A program made the position numbers and the translations under genes. From Mycobacterium marseillense (GTDB taxonomy: Bacteria; Actinomycetota; Actinomycetes; Mycobacteriales; Mycobacteriaceae): DNA of 64,000 nucleotides. The notes beneath the pieces were generated by a model, which made no database searches, was not told the DNA's origin, and saw only the letters and a list, made by a program, of their open reading frames with translations. Shown here in pieces: positions 20,639 to 31,036 of this stretch. The stretch is from positions 1,798,001-1,862,000 of the forward strand of contig NZ_AP022584.1 in the NCBI RefSeq assembly GCF_010731675.1, given 5' to 3'. The stretch's first letter is position 1. Every line of letters begins with the position of its first letter.

Positions 20639-21843
20639 CACGCGGTGCCCCGGGCGGCCGGCGACTCCCGCTCCGCGACCGCCCGCCGGTAGGCCTCGAC
20701 GTTGCGGCGGGTTTCGGCCAGCGAATCGCCGCCGAATTTCTGCAGCGCCGCGCGGGCCAGCACCAGCGCGACCATGGCCTCGACCACCACGCCGGCGGCC
20801 GGCACCGCGCACACGTCGGAGCGCTGGTGGATCGCGACGGCTTCGTCGCCGGTCGCCATGTCGACGGTGGCCAGCGCCCGCGGCACGGTGGAAATCGGCT
20901 TCATCGCCGCGCGCACGCGCAGCGGCTGGCCGTTGGTCATGCCGCCTTCGAGCCCACCGGCGCGGTTGGTCGAGCGGACCACGCCGTCGGGGCCGGGGTA
21001 CATCTCGTCATGGGCGCGGCTGCCGCGGCGCCGCGCCGTCTCGAAGCCGTCGCCGATCTCGACGCCCTTGATCGCCTGGATGCCCATGACCGCCGCCGCG
21101 AGCTGGCTGTCGAGCCGGTTGTCGCCGCTGGTGAACGAGCCCAGCCCGACGGGCAGGCCCGGGGCCACCACCTCGACCACACCGCCGAGGGTGTCGCCGT
21201 CCTTCTTGGCCGCTTCGATCTCGGCGATCATCGCCTTTTCCGCCGCCTCGTCGTACGCGCGGACCGGGCTGGCGTCGATCGCGGCCAGGTCTCCGGGGCC
21301 CGGCGGCGGGCCGTCGTACGGCGCCGACGGGCCGATCGCGATCACGTGCGAGAGCACCTCGACGCCCAGCGCTTGGCGCAGGAACGACCGGGCGACGGTC
21401 GCCGCGGCGACGCGGGCCGCGGTCTCCCGCGCGCTGGCCCGTTCCAGGACCGGCCGGGCGTCGTCGAACCCGTACTTGAGCATGCCCGCGTAGTCGGCGT
21501 GGCCGGGCCGCGGCCGGGTCAGCGGGGCGTTGCGCGCGCTGTCCGCCAGCTCGCCGGGGTCGACCGGGTCGGCGGCCATCACCGTCTCCCACTTCGGCCA
21601 CTCGGTGTTGCCGATCTCGACGGCGATGGGCCCGCCCAAGGTGACACCGTGGCGGACCCCGGACAGCACGCTCACCGCGTCCCGCTCGAACGCCATGCGG
21701 GCCCCGCGACCGTAACCGAGCCTGCGGCGGGCCAATTGTTCCGAAATGTCGAGGGAGGTGACCTCCACGCCGGCGACCATGCCTTCGAGCACGGCCACCA
21801 GCGCACGGCCATGCGACTCCCCGGCGGTGATCCAACGCAACAC
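20638..21843 (-). CDS. aroC: chorismate synthase
   Basis: It makes chorismate from 5-enolpyruvylshikimate-3-phosphate with reduced FMN. The 401-residue protein starts [11 protein letters not shown] and contains the family signatures [34 protein letters not shown] and [15 protein letters not shown] 21843 is chosen because the protein then begins directly with the conserved segment; an in-frame ATG nine bases upstream (21852) is also possible. The frame continues open for 1.6 kb upstream but only through other genes. It heads the aroC-aroK-aroB-aroQ operon. Confidence 0.96.
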
Positions 21844-21987
21844 GCGTCCCATCTTCCCATGGCGGCTTCCGAAAGCCGATTCGCGCAGCCTGCGGCCGTG
21901 GGAGGCAAGGGCGGGGACTTTCATCCGCGCTGATTCCTGGGGTGACCACGCGATTCGTCCGGAAGGCGGCGGCGGCGCCGCGGTCGT

Positions 21988-23079
21988 GTGCCAGCATCTT
22001 GTCTGGTGGGTCAATTTCTCTGGTACATACCGAATACCGTCGAGCCGGGCCATCGCGGCGACGACACCGTCGACGGCTGGGGAAGCCTGGACTATTCCGT
22101 CGACCTGGCGCTGCGCGCCGAGCAACACGGCTGGGACGGCGCGCTGATCGGCACCGGGTGGGGACGTCCGGACACGTTCACGGTCGCGACCGCGATCGCC
22201 GCGCGCACCGATCGCTTCGCGCCGCTGGTGGCGGTCCGTCCCGGGTACTGGCATCCCGCGCATTTCGCCAGCGCGGCGGCCACCCTCGACCGGCTCAACG
22301 GCGGCCGGCTGCTGGTCAACATCGTCAGCGGCGCCGACGATCCGGCCGCCTACGGCGACACGGAGGTCGACAAGTCGCGCCGGTATGACCGCACGCGGGA
22401 GTTCATCCGGTTGGTCCGCCGGTTGTGGCGCGAGGACGACGTCACCCACCGCGGCGAGTTCTACACCGTCGAACACTCGAGCCTGCGGCCGCGCCCGCTC
22501 GGCGCGGCCGACGGCCGGTACCCGACGCTGTACTTCGGGGGAGCATCGGCGGCCGCCGAGCAGGTCGCCGCGACCGACGCCGACGTCCAGCTGTTCTGGG
22601 GCGAGCCGCTGGACGGGATCGCCGAACGCGTCGACAGGTTGAAGTCGTTGTCCGACAAGCTCGGTCGCGAGCACGCGCCGCTGGAATTCGGCCTTCGGGT
22701 CACCACGCTGGTGCGCGATACGTCGGAGCAGGCCTGGCGCGACGCCGAGGCCAAGGTCGCGACGCTGGCCGGCACGCCCACCATGCAGCTGCTGCACGAC
22801 CCGACGGGATCCGCGGGCCAGCGGCGGTTGTCCGACCTCGCCGCGCGCGGCGAGGTGCTCGATTCCTGTCTGTACACGACGCCGAGCAAATACGGCGGGG
22901 AAGGCGCCGGGACCACGTGGCTGGTCGGGTCGGCGGCCGAAGTCGCCGCCGCGCTGCGCAAATACGCCGACCTCGGGGTCAGCCATTTCGTGTTGTCGGA
23001 CACCCCGTACAAGTCGGAGACGGTCAGGCTCGGCGACCAGCTGCTGCCGCTGCTGCGCCCCGCCGTCGTCGGAAACTGA
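21988..23079 (+). CDS. LLM-class flavin monooxygenase, alkanesulfonate monooxygenase (SsuD) type
   Basis: The ~363-residue protein belongs to the luciferase-like FMNH2-dependent monooxygenases, closest in layout to SsuD, which splits alkanesulfonates into aldehyde and sulfite. Visible landmarks are [13 protein letters not shown] near the N-terminus, [13 protein letters not shown], the [18 protein letters not shown] helix and [17 protein letters not shown]. The start is either GTG 21988 or GTG 22006, the latter giving [10 protein letters not shown] directly. It stands alone, divergent from aroC, about 10 kb from the sulfonate-type importer. SsuD needs an FMN reductase; none is adjacent. Confidence 0.85.
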   Translation: MPASCLVGQFLWYIPNTVEPGHRGDDTVDGWGSLDYSVDLALRAEQHGWDGALIGTGWGRPDTFTVATAIAARTDRFAPLVAVRPGYWHPAHFASAAATLDRLNGGRLLVNIVSGADDPAAYGDTEVDKSRRYDRTREFIRLVRRLWREDDVTHRGEFYTVEHSSLRPRPLGAADGRYPTLYFGGASAAAEQVAATDADVQLFWGEPLDGIAERVDRLKSLSDKLGREHAPLEFGLRVTTLVRDTSEQAWRDAEAKVATLAGTPTMQLLHDPTGSAGQRRLSDLAARGEVLDSCLYTTPSKYGGEGAGTTWLVGSAAEVAAALRKYADLGVSHFVLSDTPYKSETVRLGDQLLPLLRPAVVGN

Positions 23080-23084
23080 GGGCG

Positions 23085-23519
23085 TCAGAGCAGCGACAGG
23101 CCTATCCCCGCCGCGCTGGCCAGGCACATCGACGGGCCATGCGGCACCGTGCTGCCGTGGGCGGCGCCGCGCAGCCGGGCGATCACCCCGATCAGCACGG
23201 TCAACAGCGGCGCGCCGAATGCCGCGAGGAACCACACGCCGGCACCGCAGCAGCCGGTCAGCGCGCCCACGCCCAGGGCCAGCTTGACGTCGCCGGCCCC
23301 CATCCCACCCGGCGCCACCAGGTGGACCAACAGATAGAGGGCGGTCAGCGCCGCGGCGCCGGCCAGCGCCGGCCACCCGCGCCCGGCCAGGGTGGCCACC
23401 GCCAGGATCGCCGCGGCCCCGGTCAGCGTCAGCGCGTTGGGCAGGCGTCGTTCCCGGAGGTCGTAGCAGCTCAACGCCGCCAGCCAGGCCAGCACCAGAC
23501 ACCCCGCCGCAATCCGCAT
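23085..23519 (-). CDS. A24 (prepilin peptidase-like) membrane protease
   Basis: The 144-residue multi-span protein has the two aspartates of A24 aspartic proteases: D20 in [12 protein letters not shown] and D77 in [11 protein letters not shown] (GxGD). The N-terminal methylation domain of classical PilD is absent, so only the protease core remains, as in Rv2551c and small TadV/CpaA types. No pilin genes are nearby. It converges on the monooxygenase gene with only 5 bases between stops. Its start lies 10 bases after the aroE stop. Confidence 0.85.
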   Translation of the reverse strand: MRIAAGCLVLAWLAALSCYDLRERRLPNALTLTGAAAILAVATLAGRGWPALAGAAALTALYLLVHLVAPGGMGAGDVKLALGVGALTGCCGAGVWFLAAFGAPLLTVLIGVIARLRGAAHGSTVPHGPSMCLASAAGIGLSLL

Positions 23520-23529
23520 GCGCGGCAGG

Positions 23530-24417
23530 CTAATCCGACGCCTCCAGCGCGCAAGTCATGGCCTCGCGGGGCGCGGGCAGGCCGGTGAACTGTTCGACCT
23601 GCGCGAAGGCCTGATGCAGCAGCATCTGCACGCCGCTGATCACCCGGCCGCCCGCGGCGCTCACCGCGGCGGCCAGCGGCGTCGGCCACGGATCGTAGAC
23701 GGCGTCGAGCAACACATCGATGCCGGACAAGGCGCCGGCGTAGCGGGCGGCCACGTCCGCCGGAATGGTGCTGACCAGCACGTCGGCGGCGGCCACCTCG
23801 TCGGCCAGTCCGCCGCCGTCGAGCTCGCAGAACCGCGTCGCGACACCCATCGCGTTGCCCAGCTCCACCAGCCGGGCCGCCTTATCGGGGTTGCGGGCCA
23901 CCACGGTGACGCCGGCGACGCCCAGTTGCGCCAGGCCGGCGACGGCCGCCGGCGCGGTGCCGCCCGATCCACAGACCAGCGCCCATCCCGAAGCCGTCGG
24001 TCCGAGCGCCCCCGCGACCCCGTCGATGTCGGTGTTGTCGGCCCGCCAGCCCGTCGGGGTGCGCACCAGGGTGTTGGCCGACCCCACCCGCTCGGCACGT
24101 TCGGTGCGCTCGTCGGCGAACTCCAGGGCGGCGAACTTGCCCGGCATGGTCACCGACACCCCGACCCAGTCGGGGCCGAGCCCGCCGACGACGCCGGGCA
24201 GCTGGTCGGCGTCGCATTCGATGCGCTCGTAGGTCCAGCCGGTCAGCCCCAGCGCGCGGTAGGCGGCCAGGTGCAGCTGCGGGGATTTGGAGTGGGCGAT
24301 GGGCTTGCCGAGCACCGCCGCCTTTCGGGGCGCGCGCTCAGCTTGGCCGGACGGCGACCCGCTGCGCCCGGCTTCGCCGCGCTTGCGATCGCCGTCAGCG
24401 GGCGGAATCGAGGACAC
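23530..24417 (-). CDS. aroE: shikimate dehydrogenase
   Basis: It reduces 3-dehydroshikimate to shikimate with NADPH. Motifs are complete: AHSKSPQLHL for shikimate binding, SVTMPGKFAAL with the catalytic Lys, NTDIDG with the catalytic Asp, and the nucleotide loop CGSGGTAPA. From ATG 24417 the protein is 295 residues, with ~30 extra low-complexity residues before AAVLGKPIAHSKSP. An in-frame GTG at that VLG is an alternative start. The longer form overlaps the mltG 3' end by 23 bases. With the aroC operon, this region encodes most of the shikimate pathway. Confidence 0.93.
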   Translation of the reverse strand: MSSIPPADGDRKRGEAGRSGSPSGQAERAPRKAAVLGKPIAHSKSPQLHLAAYRALGLTGWTYERIECDADQLPGVVGGLGPDWVGVSVTMPGKFAALEFADERTERAERVGSANTLVRTPTGWRADNTDIDGVAGALGPTASGWALVCGSGGTAPAAVAGLAQLGVAGVTVVARNPDKAARLVELGNAMGVATRFCELDGGGLADEVAAADVLVSTIPADVAARYAGALSGIDVLLDAVYDPWPTPLAAAVSAAGGRVISGVQMLLHQAFAQVEQFTGLPAPREAMTCALEASD

Positions 24418-25639
24418 CGTTGTGCTTAGCCAGCTCGATGTTGGCCAGATGCTGCTGATAGTCCTTGGTGAACAGCGTGGTCCCCTGGCCGTCGATGGTG
24501 ACGAAGTACAACCAGTCGCCGGGCTCGGGGTGCTCGGCGGCGGTCAGCGCGTCGACGCCGGGCGAACAGATCGCCGTGGCGGGCAGGCCCTGCGACACGT
24601 AGGTGTTCCACGGCGTCTTCTGGGCGCGATCGCCGTCGGTGGTGGCGACCTCGCGGCGGTCCAGCGGGTAGTTGACCGTCGAGTCGAACTCCAGCGTGTG
24701 GTGCGCGTGCAGCCGGTTGTAGATGACCCTGGCGACCTTCGCGAAGTCCTGGGATTTGGCCTCCTGCTGGACCAGCGACGCCACCACCAGGATGTCGTAG
24801 GGCGACAGGCCCATGGCCTGGGCGGTGTCGACCAGGCCGGACTTCAGGTACTCCACCGCCCCGGCGCTGATCAGGTTCGACAGGATGGTCTCGGGTGGCG
24901 CGGACGGGTCGACGTTGAAGGTCCCCGGCGCGATCAGGCCTTCGATGCGGCGGTGGTCCTTGCCGAGCTCACCGACGGGTTCGGTCGCCCACGGCGGCAC
25001 CGCCAACGCCAAGGGAGAACTGTTGGTGGCGGCCGCGCGCAGGTCCTGCACCGAGACGCACCGCTTGTTCCCATCGAAATCCACACAGGTGGCCCGCGAG
25101 ATCAGCGTGAAGATGCCGGGGTTGACCACGTTGGTCTTCATGTCGGTGGTGTCGTCGAGCTGACGGCCCTCCGGGATGACCAGCCGGCCCACCCGGCTGT
25201 TGGGGTCGGCCAGCCGCGCGACGGCGTTGGCGGCCGGGATCTCGGTGCGCATGCGGTAGAAGCCCGGCTGGATCGAGGAGATCTTGCTGTTGCCGTGCGC
25301 GGCGTTGACGAAGGCGCGGACGGTCTTGATCACCTGCTCGTTCTGCAGCGTCTCCCCGACCATGGTGGTCGAGTCGCCATCCTTGATCTGAATCACGATG
25401 TCGCGCTTGCCGTTTCCGGTGTAGTCGTCACCAGGCCCGAACACGGCATGCCACAGCTTGCCGCCCGCGAAAACACCCGCCACCACGATCACGGCCACCA
25501 GCGCCAGCGCGGTGCGCAGGACGGTGCGCCGCCGCCGGCGGCCCCGCTCGGCCTGATTGCGGGCGGTGCGGCTCGACCGGCGCCGGGTCGGACCCACGGT
25601 CTCGGGTTCGGCTCGTTCACGCCGTGCGCTCTCAACCAT
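24395..25639 (-). CDS. mltG: endolytic murein transglycosylase MltG (YceG family)
   Basis: MltG cuts nascent peptidoglycan strands at the membrane and helps set glycan chain length. The 414-residue protein has an Arg-rich cytoplasmic N-terminus, one membrane segment at ~40-60 ([20 protein letters not shown]), then the extracytoplasmic YceG domain. The catalytic Glu lies in [14 protein letters not shown], followed by VARVIYNRL and the [20 protein letters not shown] block. It lies between ruvX and aroE, the usual mycobacterial order (Rv2553c). Its start overlaps the ruvX stop by 8 bases. Confidence 0.94.
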   Translation of the reverse strand: MVESARRERAEPETVGPTRRRSSRTARNQAERGRRRRRTVLRTALALVAVIVVAGVFAGGKLWHAVFGPGDDYTGNGKRDIVIQIKDGDSTTMVGETLQNEQVIKTVRAFVNAAHGNSKISSIQPGFYRMRTEIPAANAVARLADPNSRVGRLVIPEGRQLDDTTDMKTNVVNPGIFTLISRATCVDFDGNKRCVSVQDLRAAATNSSPLALAVPPWATEPVGELGKDHRRIEGLIAPGTFNVDPSAPPETILSNLISAGAVEYLKSGLVDTAQAMGLSPYDILVVASLVQQEAKSQDFAKVARVIYNRLHAHHTLEFDSTVNYPLDRREVATTDGDRAQKTPWNTYVSQGLPATAICSPGVDALTAAEHPEPGDWLYFVTIDGQGTTLFTKDYQQHLANIELAKHNGVLDSAR

Positions 25640-26150
25640 CGGTGCGCTCCCCCGCCACCGGCCCGGTCAGGGTCGCGCGGCGTTGATCCAGCCAACTCTG
25701 CAGGATGGCGACGGCCGCCGCCTGATCGATCACGGCACGCTGCTGTTTGGCCCGCACGCCGGCCGCGCGCAGCGATCGCTGCGCGCTCACCGTGGTCAGC
25801 CGCTCGTCGGCTAGCCGCACGGGCGTGGGCGCGATGCGGGCGGCCAGGGCTTCGGCCAGCTCGATCGCGTCGATCGCCGAGGGGCCGGTGCGGTCGGCCA
25901 GCGTGCGCGGCAACCCGACGACGACCTCGACCGCCTCGAGTTCGGCGGCCAGCGCCGCCAGCCGGCGCAAGTGCTTGCCGGAGCGCTCGCGGCGCACGGT
26001 CTCCACCGGGGTGGCCAGGATGGCGTCGGGGTCGCTGCAGGCCACGCCGATGCGCACGCTGCCCACGTCGACGCCGAGCCGCCGGCCCCGGCCGGGGTCC
26101 TGGTCAGGATCGCCGGGCCGGTCGGGGGCGCGGTGCGGTGCGGACACCAC
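25632..26150 (-). CDS. ruvX: RuvX/YqgF Holliday-junction resolvase-like nuclease
   Basis: The 172-residue RNase H-fold protein is implicated in 16S rRNA processing and possibly in Holliday junction resolution. The core reads [16 protein letters not shown], then [17 protein letters not shown], and [13 protein letters not shown], with three acidic residues in the expected places. The first ~25 residues are Pro/Arg-rich and probably disordered. ATG 26150 abuts the alaS stop exactly, so the gene belongs to the alaS-ruvX-mltG-aroE run. Confidence 0.92.
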   Translation of the reverse strand: MVSAPHRAPDRPGDPDQDPGRGRRLGVDVGSVRIGVACSDPDAILATPVETVRRERSGKHLRRLAALAAELEAVEVVVGLPRTLADRTGPSAIDAIELAEALAARIAPTPVRLADERLTTVSAQRSLRAAGVRAKQQRAVIDQAAAVAILQSWLDQRRATLTGPVAGERTDG

Positions 26151-28862
26151 TCAACCGACCCGCGCTATCGCGGTGATCTCGGAGCGGATCGCGTCGAGGG
26201 CCGCATCGATGCCGGCCGGGTCCTTGCCGGAGCCCTGCGCCAGGTCCGCCTTGCCGCCGCCGCGGCCGTCGACCGCAGCGGCCAGCTGTTTGACCAGGTC
26301 GTTGGCGCGGAGCCCGAGATCCTGGGCGGCCGGGTTGGCCGCGACCGCATACGGCACGCTTCCGCCCTCGCCGGCTGAGTTGTCCGTGATCAGCGCGACC
26401 ACCGCGGGGTCGCTGCCCAGCTTGCCGCGGATGTCGCCGACCAGGGAGCGCAAATCGCCCGCCGTCATCCCGCCGGACATGCGTTGCGCCACCACCCGGA
26501 CGTTACCGATGCGCTCCGCGCGGGCCGCGGCGTCGGTGGCGGCGGCCTTCGCGCCGGCCAGCCGGGCGCGCTCGAGTTCCTTCTCCGCCGCCTTGAGCCG
26601 CTCCACCAGGTTGGCCACCCGGGCGGGCACCTCCTCGGAGGGCACCTTGAGCGACGACGCCAGCCCGGCCATCAGCGCGCGTTCCTTGGCCAGGTGCCGG
26701 AAGGACTCCAGCCCGACGTAGGCCTCCACCCGGCGCACCCCGGAGCCGACCGAGGATTCGCCCAGGATCGTCACCGGCCCGATCTGCGCGGAGTTGTGCA
26801 CGTGGGTTCCACCACACAGCTCCAGCGAGAAGGGCCCGCCGATCTCCACCACCCGCACCTCGTCGGGATAGCGTTCGCCGAACATCGCGATCGCCCCCAT
26901 CGCCTTGGCCTTCTCGAGCTGCTCGGTGAACGTGTGCACCTCGAAGTCGGCCTGCACGGCCTGGTTGGTCACCTCTTCGATCTGGGTGCGCTGCTCGTCG
27001 GACAGGGCGCCCTGCCAGTTGAAGTCGAAGCGCAGATACCCCGGCCGGTTCAGCGACCCGGCCTGAACGGCGTTGGGGCCCAGCACTTGTCGCAGCGCCG
27101 CGTGCACCATGTGGGTTCCCGAGTGGCCCTGGGTGGCGCCGCGGCGCCATTGCGGGTCGACCGCCGCGATGACGGTGTCGCCCTCCACGAATTCCCCGGA
27201 CTCGACGTTGACCCGGTGCACCCACAGGGTTTTCGCGATCTTCTGCACGTCGGTGACCGCGGCGCGGGCGCTTCTGCTGGCGCCCGTCCCGCTGATGGTG
27301 CCCTCGTCGGCGATCTGGCCGCCGGCCTCGGCGTAGAGCGGCGTGCGGTCCAACACGAGTTCGACGCGGTCGACCCCGTCGGTGCCGTGGGTGACCACCG
27401 GCACCCGTTTGCCGTCGACGAAGATGCCCAAAATTCTTGCCTCGGACGTCAATTCGTCGAAGCCGGTGAACTCGGTGGGGCCGGCGTCGACCAGCTCGCG
27501 GTACGCGCTGAGGTCCGCGTGCGCGTGCTTGCGGGCGGCGGCGTCGGCCTTGGCGCGGCGGCGCTGCTCGGCCATCAGCTCCCGGAAGCCGACCTCGTCG
27601 ACCTTCAGGCCCGCCTCGGACGCCATCTCCAGCGTGAGCTCGATGGGGAACCCGTAGGTGTCGTGCAGGGTGAAGGCGTCCGAACCCGAAATCGCCTTTG
27701 CACCCGTGGCTTTGGTGCTGCCGGCGACCTCGTCGAACAGTTTCGATCCGGCCGCCAGCGTGCGGTTGAACGCGGTCTCCTCGGCGACGGCGATGCGCCT
27801 GATCCGGTCGAAGTCGGCGACGAGTTCGGGATACGCTCGCCCCATCGCGTCGCGCACGGTGGCCATCAGGTCGCCGACGATGGGGCCCTCGATGTCGAGC
27901 AGCTTGGCCGAGCGGATCACCCGGCGCAACAGCCGGCGCAGCACATAGCCGCGACCGTCGTTGCCGGGCGTGACGCCGTCGCCGATCAGGATGGCCGCGG
28001 TGCGGCTGTGGTCGGCGATGACCCGGTAGCGCACGTCGTCGTCGTGGTTGCCCACGTCGTATCCGCGCGGGGCCCGTGCGGCCACGGTATCGATGACCGG
28101 GCGCAGCAGGTCGGTTTCGTAGACGTTGTGCACGCCCTGCAGGATGAAGGCGACCCGCTCCACGCCCATGCCGGTGTCGATGTTCTTGCGCGGCAACGGC
28201 CCGAGGATCTCGAAGTCTTCCTTGCCGGTGCCCTCGCCACGCTCGTTCTGCATGAACACGAGGTTCCAGATCTCGATGTAGCGGTCCTCGTTGGCGATCG
28301 GGCCGCCCTCGACCCCGAATTCGGGTCCCCGGTCGTAATAGATCTCCGAGGACGGGCCGCAGGGCCCGGGGATGCCCATCGACCAGTAGTTGTCGGCCAT
28401 GCCGCGGCGCTGGATGCGCTCTTCGGGCAGTCCGGCGATGTCGCGCCACAGCTGCACGGCCTCGTCGTCGTCGAAATAGACCGTCGCCCAGATCCGTTCG
28501 GGATCCAGGCCGTAGCCGCCCTGCTCGACGCTGTTGGTCAGCAGGGTCCAGGCCAGTTCGATGGCGCGGCGCTTGAAGTAGTCGCCGAACGAGAAATTGC
28601 CGGCCATCTGGAAGAACGTGTTGTGCCGGGTGGTGATCCCGACCTCGTCGATGTCGGGGGTGCGGATGCACTTCTGGATGCTGGTGGCGGTCGAGTACTC
28701 CGGTGTGCGCGCGCCCAGGAAGAAGGGCACGAACTGGACCATGCCCGCGTTGACGAACAGCAGGTTGGGGTCGTCGAGGATCACCGATGCGCTCGGCACC
28801 TCGGTGTGGCCCGCCTTCACGAAATGATCAAGAAACCGTTTCCTGATCTCGTGTGTCTGCAC
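26151..28862 (-). CDS. alaS: alanyl-tRNA synthetase
   Basis: The 903-residue enzyme charges tRNA-Ala. All domains are visible: an N-terminal class II catalytic core starting [12 protein letters not shown], the tRNA-recognition domain, an editing domain with [11 protein letters not shown] and [13 protein letters not shown] (the zinc-binding His/Cys sets), and a C-terminal oligomerisation/C-Ala domain ending with [13 protein letters not shown]. Length is normal. ATG 28862 heads a long minus-strand run through ruvX, mltG, aroE and the A24 peptidase; its promoter lies in the 131 bases before the YjbQ gene. Confidence 0.98.
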   Translation of the reverse strand: MQTHEIRKRFLDHFVKAGHTEVPSASVILDDPNLLFVNAGMVQFVPFFLGARTPEYSTATSIQKCIRTPDIDEVGITTRHNTFFQMAGNFSFGDYFKRRAIELAWTLLTNSVEQGGYGLDPERIWATVYFDDDEAVQLWRDIAGLPEERIQRRGMADNYWSMGIPGPCGPSSEIYYDRGPEFGVEGGPIANEDRYIEIWNLVFMQNERGEGTGKEDFEILGPLPRKNIDTGMGVERVAFILQGVHNVYETDLLRPVIDTVAARAPRGYDVGNHDDDVRYRVIADHSRTAAILIGDGVTPGNDGRGYVLRRLLRRVIRSAKLLDIEGPIVGDLMATVRDAMGRAYPELVADFDRIRRIAVAEETAFNRTLAAGSKLFDEVAGSTKATGAKAISGSDAFTLHDTYGFPIELTLEMASEAGLKVDEVGFRELMAEQRRRAKADAAARKHAHADLSAYRELVDAGPTEFTGFDELTSEARILGIFVDGKRVPVVTHGTDGVDRVELVLDRTPLYAEAGGQIADEGTISGTGASRSARAAVTDVQKIAKTLWVHRVNVESGEFVEGDTVIAAVDPQWRRGATQGHSGTHMVHAALRQVLGPNAVQAGSLNRPGYLRFDFNWQGALSDEQRTQIEEVTNQAVQADFEVHTFTEQLEKAKAMGAIAMFGERYPDEVRVVEIGGPFSLELCGGTHVHNSAQIGPVTILGESSVGSGVRRVEAYVGLESFRHLAKERALMAGLASSLKVPSEEVPARVANLVERLKAAEKELERARLAGAKAAATDAAARAERIGNVRVVAQRMSGGMTAGDLRSLVGDIRGKLGSDPAVVALITDNSAGEGGSVPYAVAANPAAQDLGLRANDLVKQLAAAVDGRGGGKADLAQGSGKDPAGIDAALDAIRSEITAIARVG

Positions 28863-28993
28863 TTTTTCAGTCCGCTTCTTTCTGTTACTTCGACGTCTTG
28901 TTCCCAGCCTATTCGCCGGGGTATGGGAAGCCCGTCTAACGACGCATTTCGACCGCTCACAGTACCTGCTCCGCGGCGCCGGCTACCGGGCCG

Positions 28994-29395
28994 CTAGCCC
29001 TCCAGAAAGCTCAGCCGGACCGAGCGTTGCGGGTTGTCGCGGTTCAGGTCGACCAGGACGATGCTTTGCCAGGTGCCCAGCATCGGCTCCCCGCCGGAGA
29101 CCGGAACCGTCACCGACGGCGCGACGAGCGCGGGCATCACGTGGTCGGCGCCGTGGCCCTCCGAGCCGTGCGCGTGCCGGTAGCGGTCGTCGCGCGGCAG
29201 CAGCCGTTCCAGCGTGTCGACCAGGTCGTCGTCGGAGCCGGCGCCCGTCTCGATGATGGCCACTCCGGCCGTGGCGTGCGGGATGAACACGTTGCACAGC
29301 CCGTCCCCGCGCGACCAGCAGAACCCGCGCACCGCCTCGGTGAGATCGACGATGCGGCGGCGTGAGGTGTCCACGTCCAACACATCGGTATGCAT
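28994..29395 (-). CDS. YjbQ family protein (UPF0047)
   Basis: The 133-residue protein belongs to the widespread YjbQ/UPF0047 family, small trimeric beta proteins with reported weak thiamin phosphate synthase-like activity. Family signatures are VFIPHATAGVAIIE, GHGADHVMPAL and LGTWQSIVLVDLN, with conserved His residues likely to bind a metal or phosphate. It corresponds to Rv2556c, next to alaS. Physiological function is unsettled. ATG 29395 diverges from the paralogue pair that follows. Confidence 0.9.
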   Translation of the reverse strand: MHTDVLDVDTSRRRIVDLTEAVRGFCWSRGDGLCNVFIPHATAGVAIIETGAGSDDDLVDTLERLLPRDDRYRHAHGSEGHGADHVMPALVAPSVTVPVSGGEPMLGTWQSIVLVDLNRDNPQRSVRLSFLEG

Positions 29396-29480
29396 CCGAA
29401 CCAGCCTACGGCGCGGGCGTCGCGACCAGCCAATCCTTTGTGAGCGCGGCCACAGTTGGGCATTGCGACGGGCATCGGGC

Positions 29481-29547
29481 GGGAGGAAGGTAGTTCATGA
29501 CCGGTGGCGCCACCGGGGCGCTGCCCCGAACAAAAAGGGGGTGGATC
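29481..29547 (+). promoter_or_regulatory. leader of first paralogue with GC hairpin and possible ribosome-site masking
   Basis: The leader contains the perfect hairpin CGGGGC-gct-GCCCCG at 29514-29528, then an A-rich spacer and the purine-rich ribosome site AAAAAGGGGG at 29532-29541, before GTG 29548. The CCCC of the hairpin (29524-29527) could instead pair with the GGGG of the ribosome site, so two exclusive structures are possible. The same layout precedes the second paralogue (30254-30321), which makes a conserved RNA or DNA signal likely. Confidence 0.5.
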
Positions 29548-30168
29548 GTGTACGCACGCTCTACCACAATTCAGGCGCAACCCTCGTCCATCGACGCCGG
29601 AATTGCGCATGTTCGCGATGAGGTCATGCCCGCTCTGCAAGGTATGCCGGGCTGCATCGGGGTGTCCCTCTTGGTCGACCGTCGCTCGGGCCGGTGCATC
29701 GCCACCAGCGCCTGGGAAAGCGACGAGTCCATGCGCGCCAGCGGTGAAGCCGTGACAGGAATCCGCGATCGGGCGGCGGACATGTTCGGGGGAACGTCGG
29801 ACGTCGAGCAGTGGGAGATCGCGGTGTTGCATCGCGACCACCGCGCGCCCGAGGGTGCGGGCGTGCGGGCGACGTGGGTCAACGTGCCGCCGGACACCAT
29901 GGACCAAGGCATCGAGTACTACAAGTCGTCCGTCCTGCCCCAACTCGAGGGCCTCGACGGCTTCTGCAGTGCGAGCCTTCTCATCGACCGCGCCTCCGGG
30001 CGGGGCGTGTCCTCGGCGACGTTCGACAGCATCGACGCGATGGAGCGGAACAGGGAGCAGGCAACCGCGCTGAAGAACTCGTCGATGCAGGAGGCGCGCG
30101 CCGAGGAACTCGATGAATCCGAGTTCGAGTTGGCGCTGGCGCACCTCCGGGTGCCCGAGCTGGTCTGA
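29548..30168 (+). CDS. starvation-type conserved protein, first of a tandem pair (Rv2557/Rv2558 family)
   Basis: The 206-residue protein has two similar halves of ferredoxin-like (dimeric alpha-beta barrel, ABM-like) character: [19 protein letters not shown] in the first half and [19 protein letters not shown] in the second. It belongs to the Rv2557/Rv2558 pair reported to rise on nutrient starvation; biochemical function is unknown. GTG 29548 is chosen because the tandem copy starts at the same place ([11 protein letters not shown]) with an in-frame stop just before it. An in-frame ATG at 29497 exists but would translate the conserved hairpin leader. Confidence 0.85.
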   Translation: MYARSTTIQAQPSSIDAGIAHVRDEVMPALQGMPGCIGVSLLVDRRSGRCIATSAWESDESMRASGEAVTGIRDRAADMFGGTSDVEQWEIAVLHRDHRAPEGAGVRATWVNVPPDTMDQGIEYYKSSVLPQLEGLDGFCSASLLIDRASGRGVSSATFDSIDAMERNREQATALKNSSMQEARAEELDESEFELALAHLRVPELV

Positions 30169-30253
30169 TCGAGATGGGCGGTGGACCGGCCGAACCAGGC
30201 ATTCGGCCGGTCATCGATCGGCGCCCCGGAAAGCATTGCGGCGAGTTACCGGC

Positions 30254-30321
30254 AGGAGGAAGGTAACTGGTGGGACCGGTGGCGCCGCCGGGGCGCTGCC
30301 CCGACATAGAAGGGGGCGACC
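30254..30321 (+). promoter_or_regulatory. leader of second paralogue, duplicate of the first leader
   Basis: It repeats the layout at 29481-29547: GAGGAAGGTA, then GACCGGTGGCGCC, the hairpin CGGGGC-gct-GCCCCG at 30289-30303, and the ribosome site AGGGGG at 30311-30316 before GTG 30322. The hairpin is identical in both copies while the flanking bases differ. A TAG stop in frame just before GTG 30322 shows that this leader is not translated in that frame. Confidence 0.5.
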
Positions 30322-30945
30322 GTGTACGCACGCTCCACCACCATCCAGGCGCAACCCCTGTCGGTCGACATCGGAATTGCGCACGTTCGCGATGTCGTCA
30401 TGCCCGCCCTCAAGGAGATCGACGGGTGGTTGGGGCTGTCGCTGTTGGTTGACCGGCAGTCCGGCACCTGCATCGCCACCAGTTCGTGGGAGACCATCGA
30501 CGCGATGCGCGGCAGCGCCGCGCGGGTCGCGCCTATCCGTGACCGGGCCGCGCTGATGTTCGACGGCAGCGCCCGGATGGAGGAATGGGACATCGCCCTG
30601 TTGCACCGCGATCACCCGTCCCGCCAGGGCGCCTGCGTGCGCGCCACCTGGCTCAAGGTGGTGCCGGACCAGCTGAGCCGGTCCCTGGACTTCTACCGGA
30701 TGGCGGTGCTGCCCGAGATGGAGAACCTCGACGGGTTCTGCAGCGCCAGCCTGCTGGTCGACCACCCGGCCTGCCGCCGCGCGGTGACCTGTTCGACGTT
30801 CGACTCGATGGACGCGATGGCCCGCAACCGCGACCGGGCCACCGAGCTGCGCAGCCGACGGGTGCGCGAGCTGGGGGCCGAGGTGATCGACGTCGCCGAG
30901 TTCGAGCTGGCGATCGCCCACCTGCGGGTGCCCGAGCTGGTCTGA
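30322..30945 (+). CDS. starvation-type conserved protein, second of a tandem pair (Rv2557/Rv2558 family)
   Basis: A 207-residue paralogue of the preceding gene, sharing the start [11 protein letters not shown], the repeated [18 protein letters not shown] and [11 protein letters not shown] segments, and the identical C-terminal end AHLRVPELV. The internal two-fold repeat is kept. GTG 30322 is forced by an in-frame TAG just upstream. The 153-base gap from the first copy contains its own leader, so it may be expressed separately as well as by read-through. A local tandem duplication that keeps its control region is the simplest history. Function unknown. Confidence 0.87.
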   Translation: MYARSTTIQAQPLSVDIGIAHVRDVVMPALKEIDGWLGLSLLVDRQSGTCIATSSWETIDAMRGSAARVAPIRDRAALMFDGSARMEEWDIALLHRDHPSRQGACVRATWLKVVPDQLSRSLDFYRMAVLPEMENLDGFCSASLLVDHPACRRAVTCSTFDSMDAMARNRDRATELRSRRVRELGAEVIDVAEFELAIAHLRVPELV

Positions 30946-31007
30946 GCCCCGGACACCGCGCCCGCCCCGGCACCCCGAGTGTGCGGGCAGCCGCGCCGGC
31001 GGCGGCG

Positions 31008-31029
31008 GGTGTGCGGCCAGCCGCACACC
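31008..31029. terminator. candidate bidirectional hairpin terminator
   Basis: Perfect 10-base inverted repeat GGTGTGCGGC/GCCGCACACC with two unpaired bases, placed between two converging genes (stops at 30945 and 31037). No T-run follows, as is common for mycobacterial hairpin terminators. The symmetry suits both strands. Confidence 0.5.
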
Positions 31030-31036
31030 AGGGCGG

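Noticed and set aside
21844..23502. Open frame joined to the 5' end of aroC
   Set aside because: It runs antisense through the monooxygenase gene; aroC itself starts with the conserved [11 protein letters not shown].
26484..28997. 837-codon open frame on the plus strand opposite alaS
   Set aside because: Antisense shadow of a strongly conserved gene; composition is unnatural.
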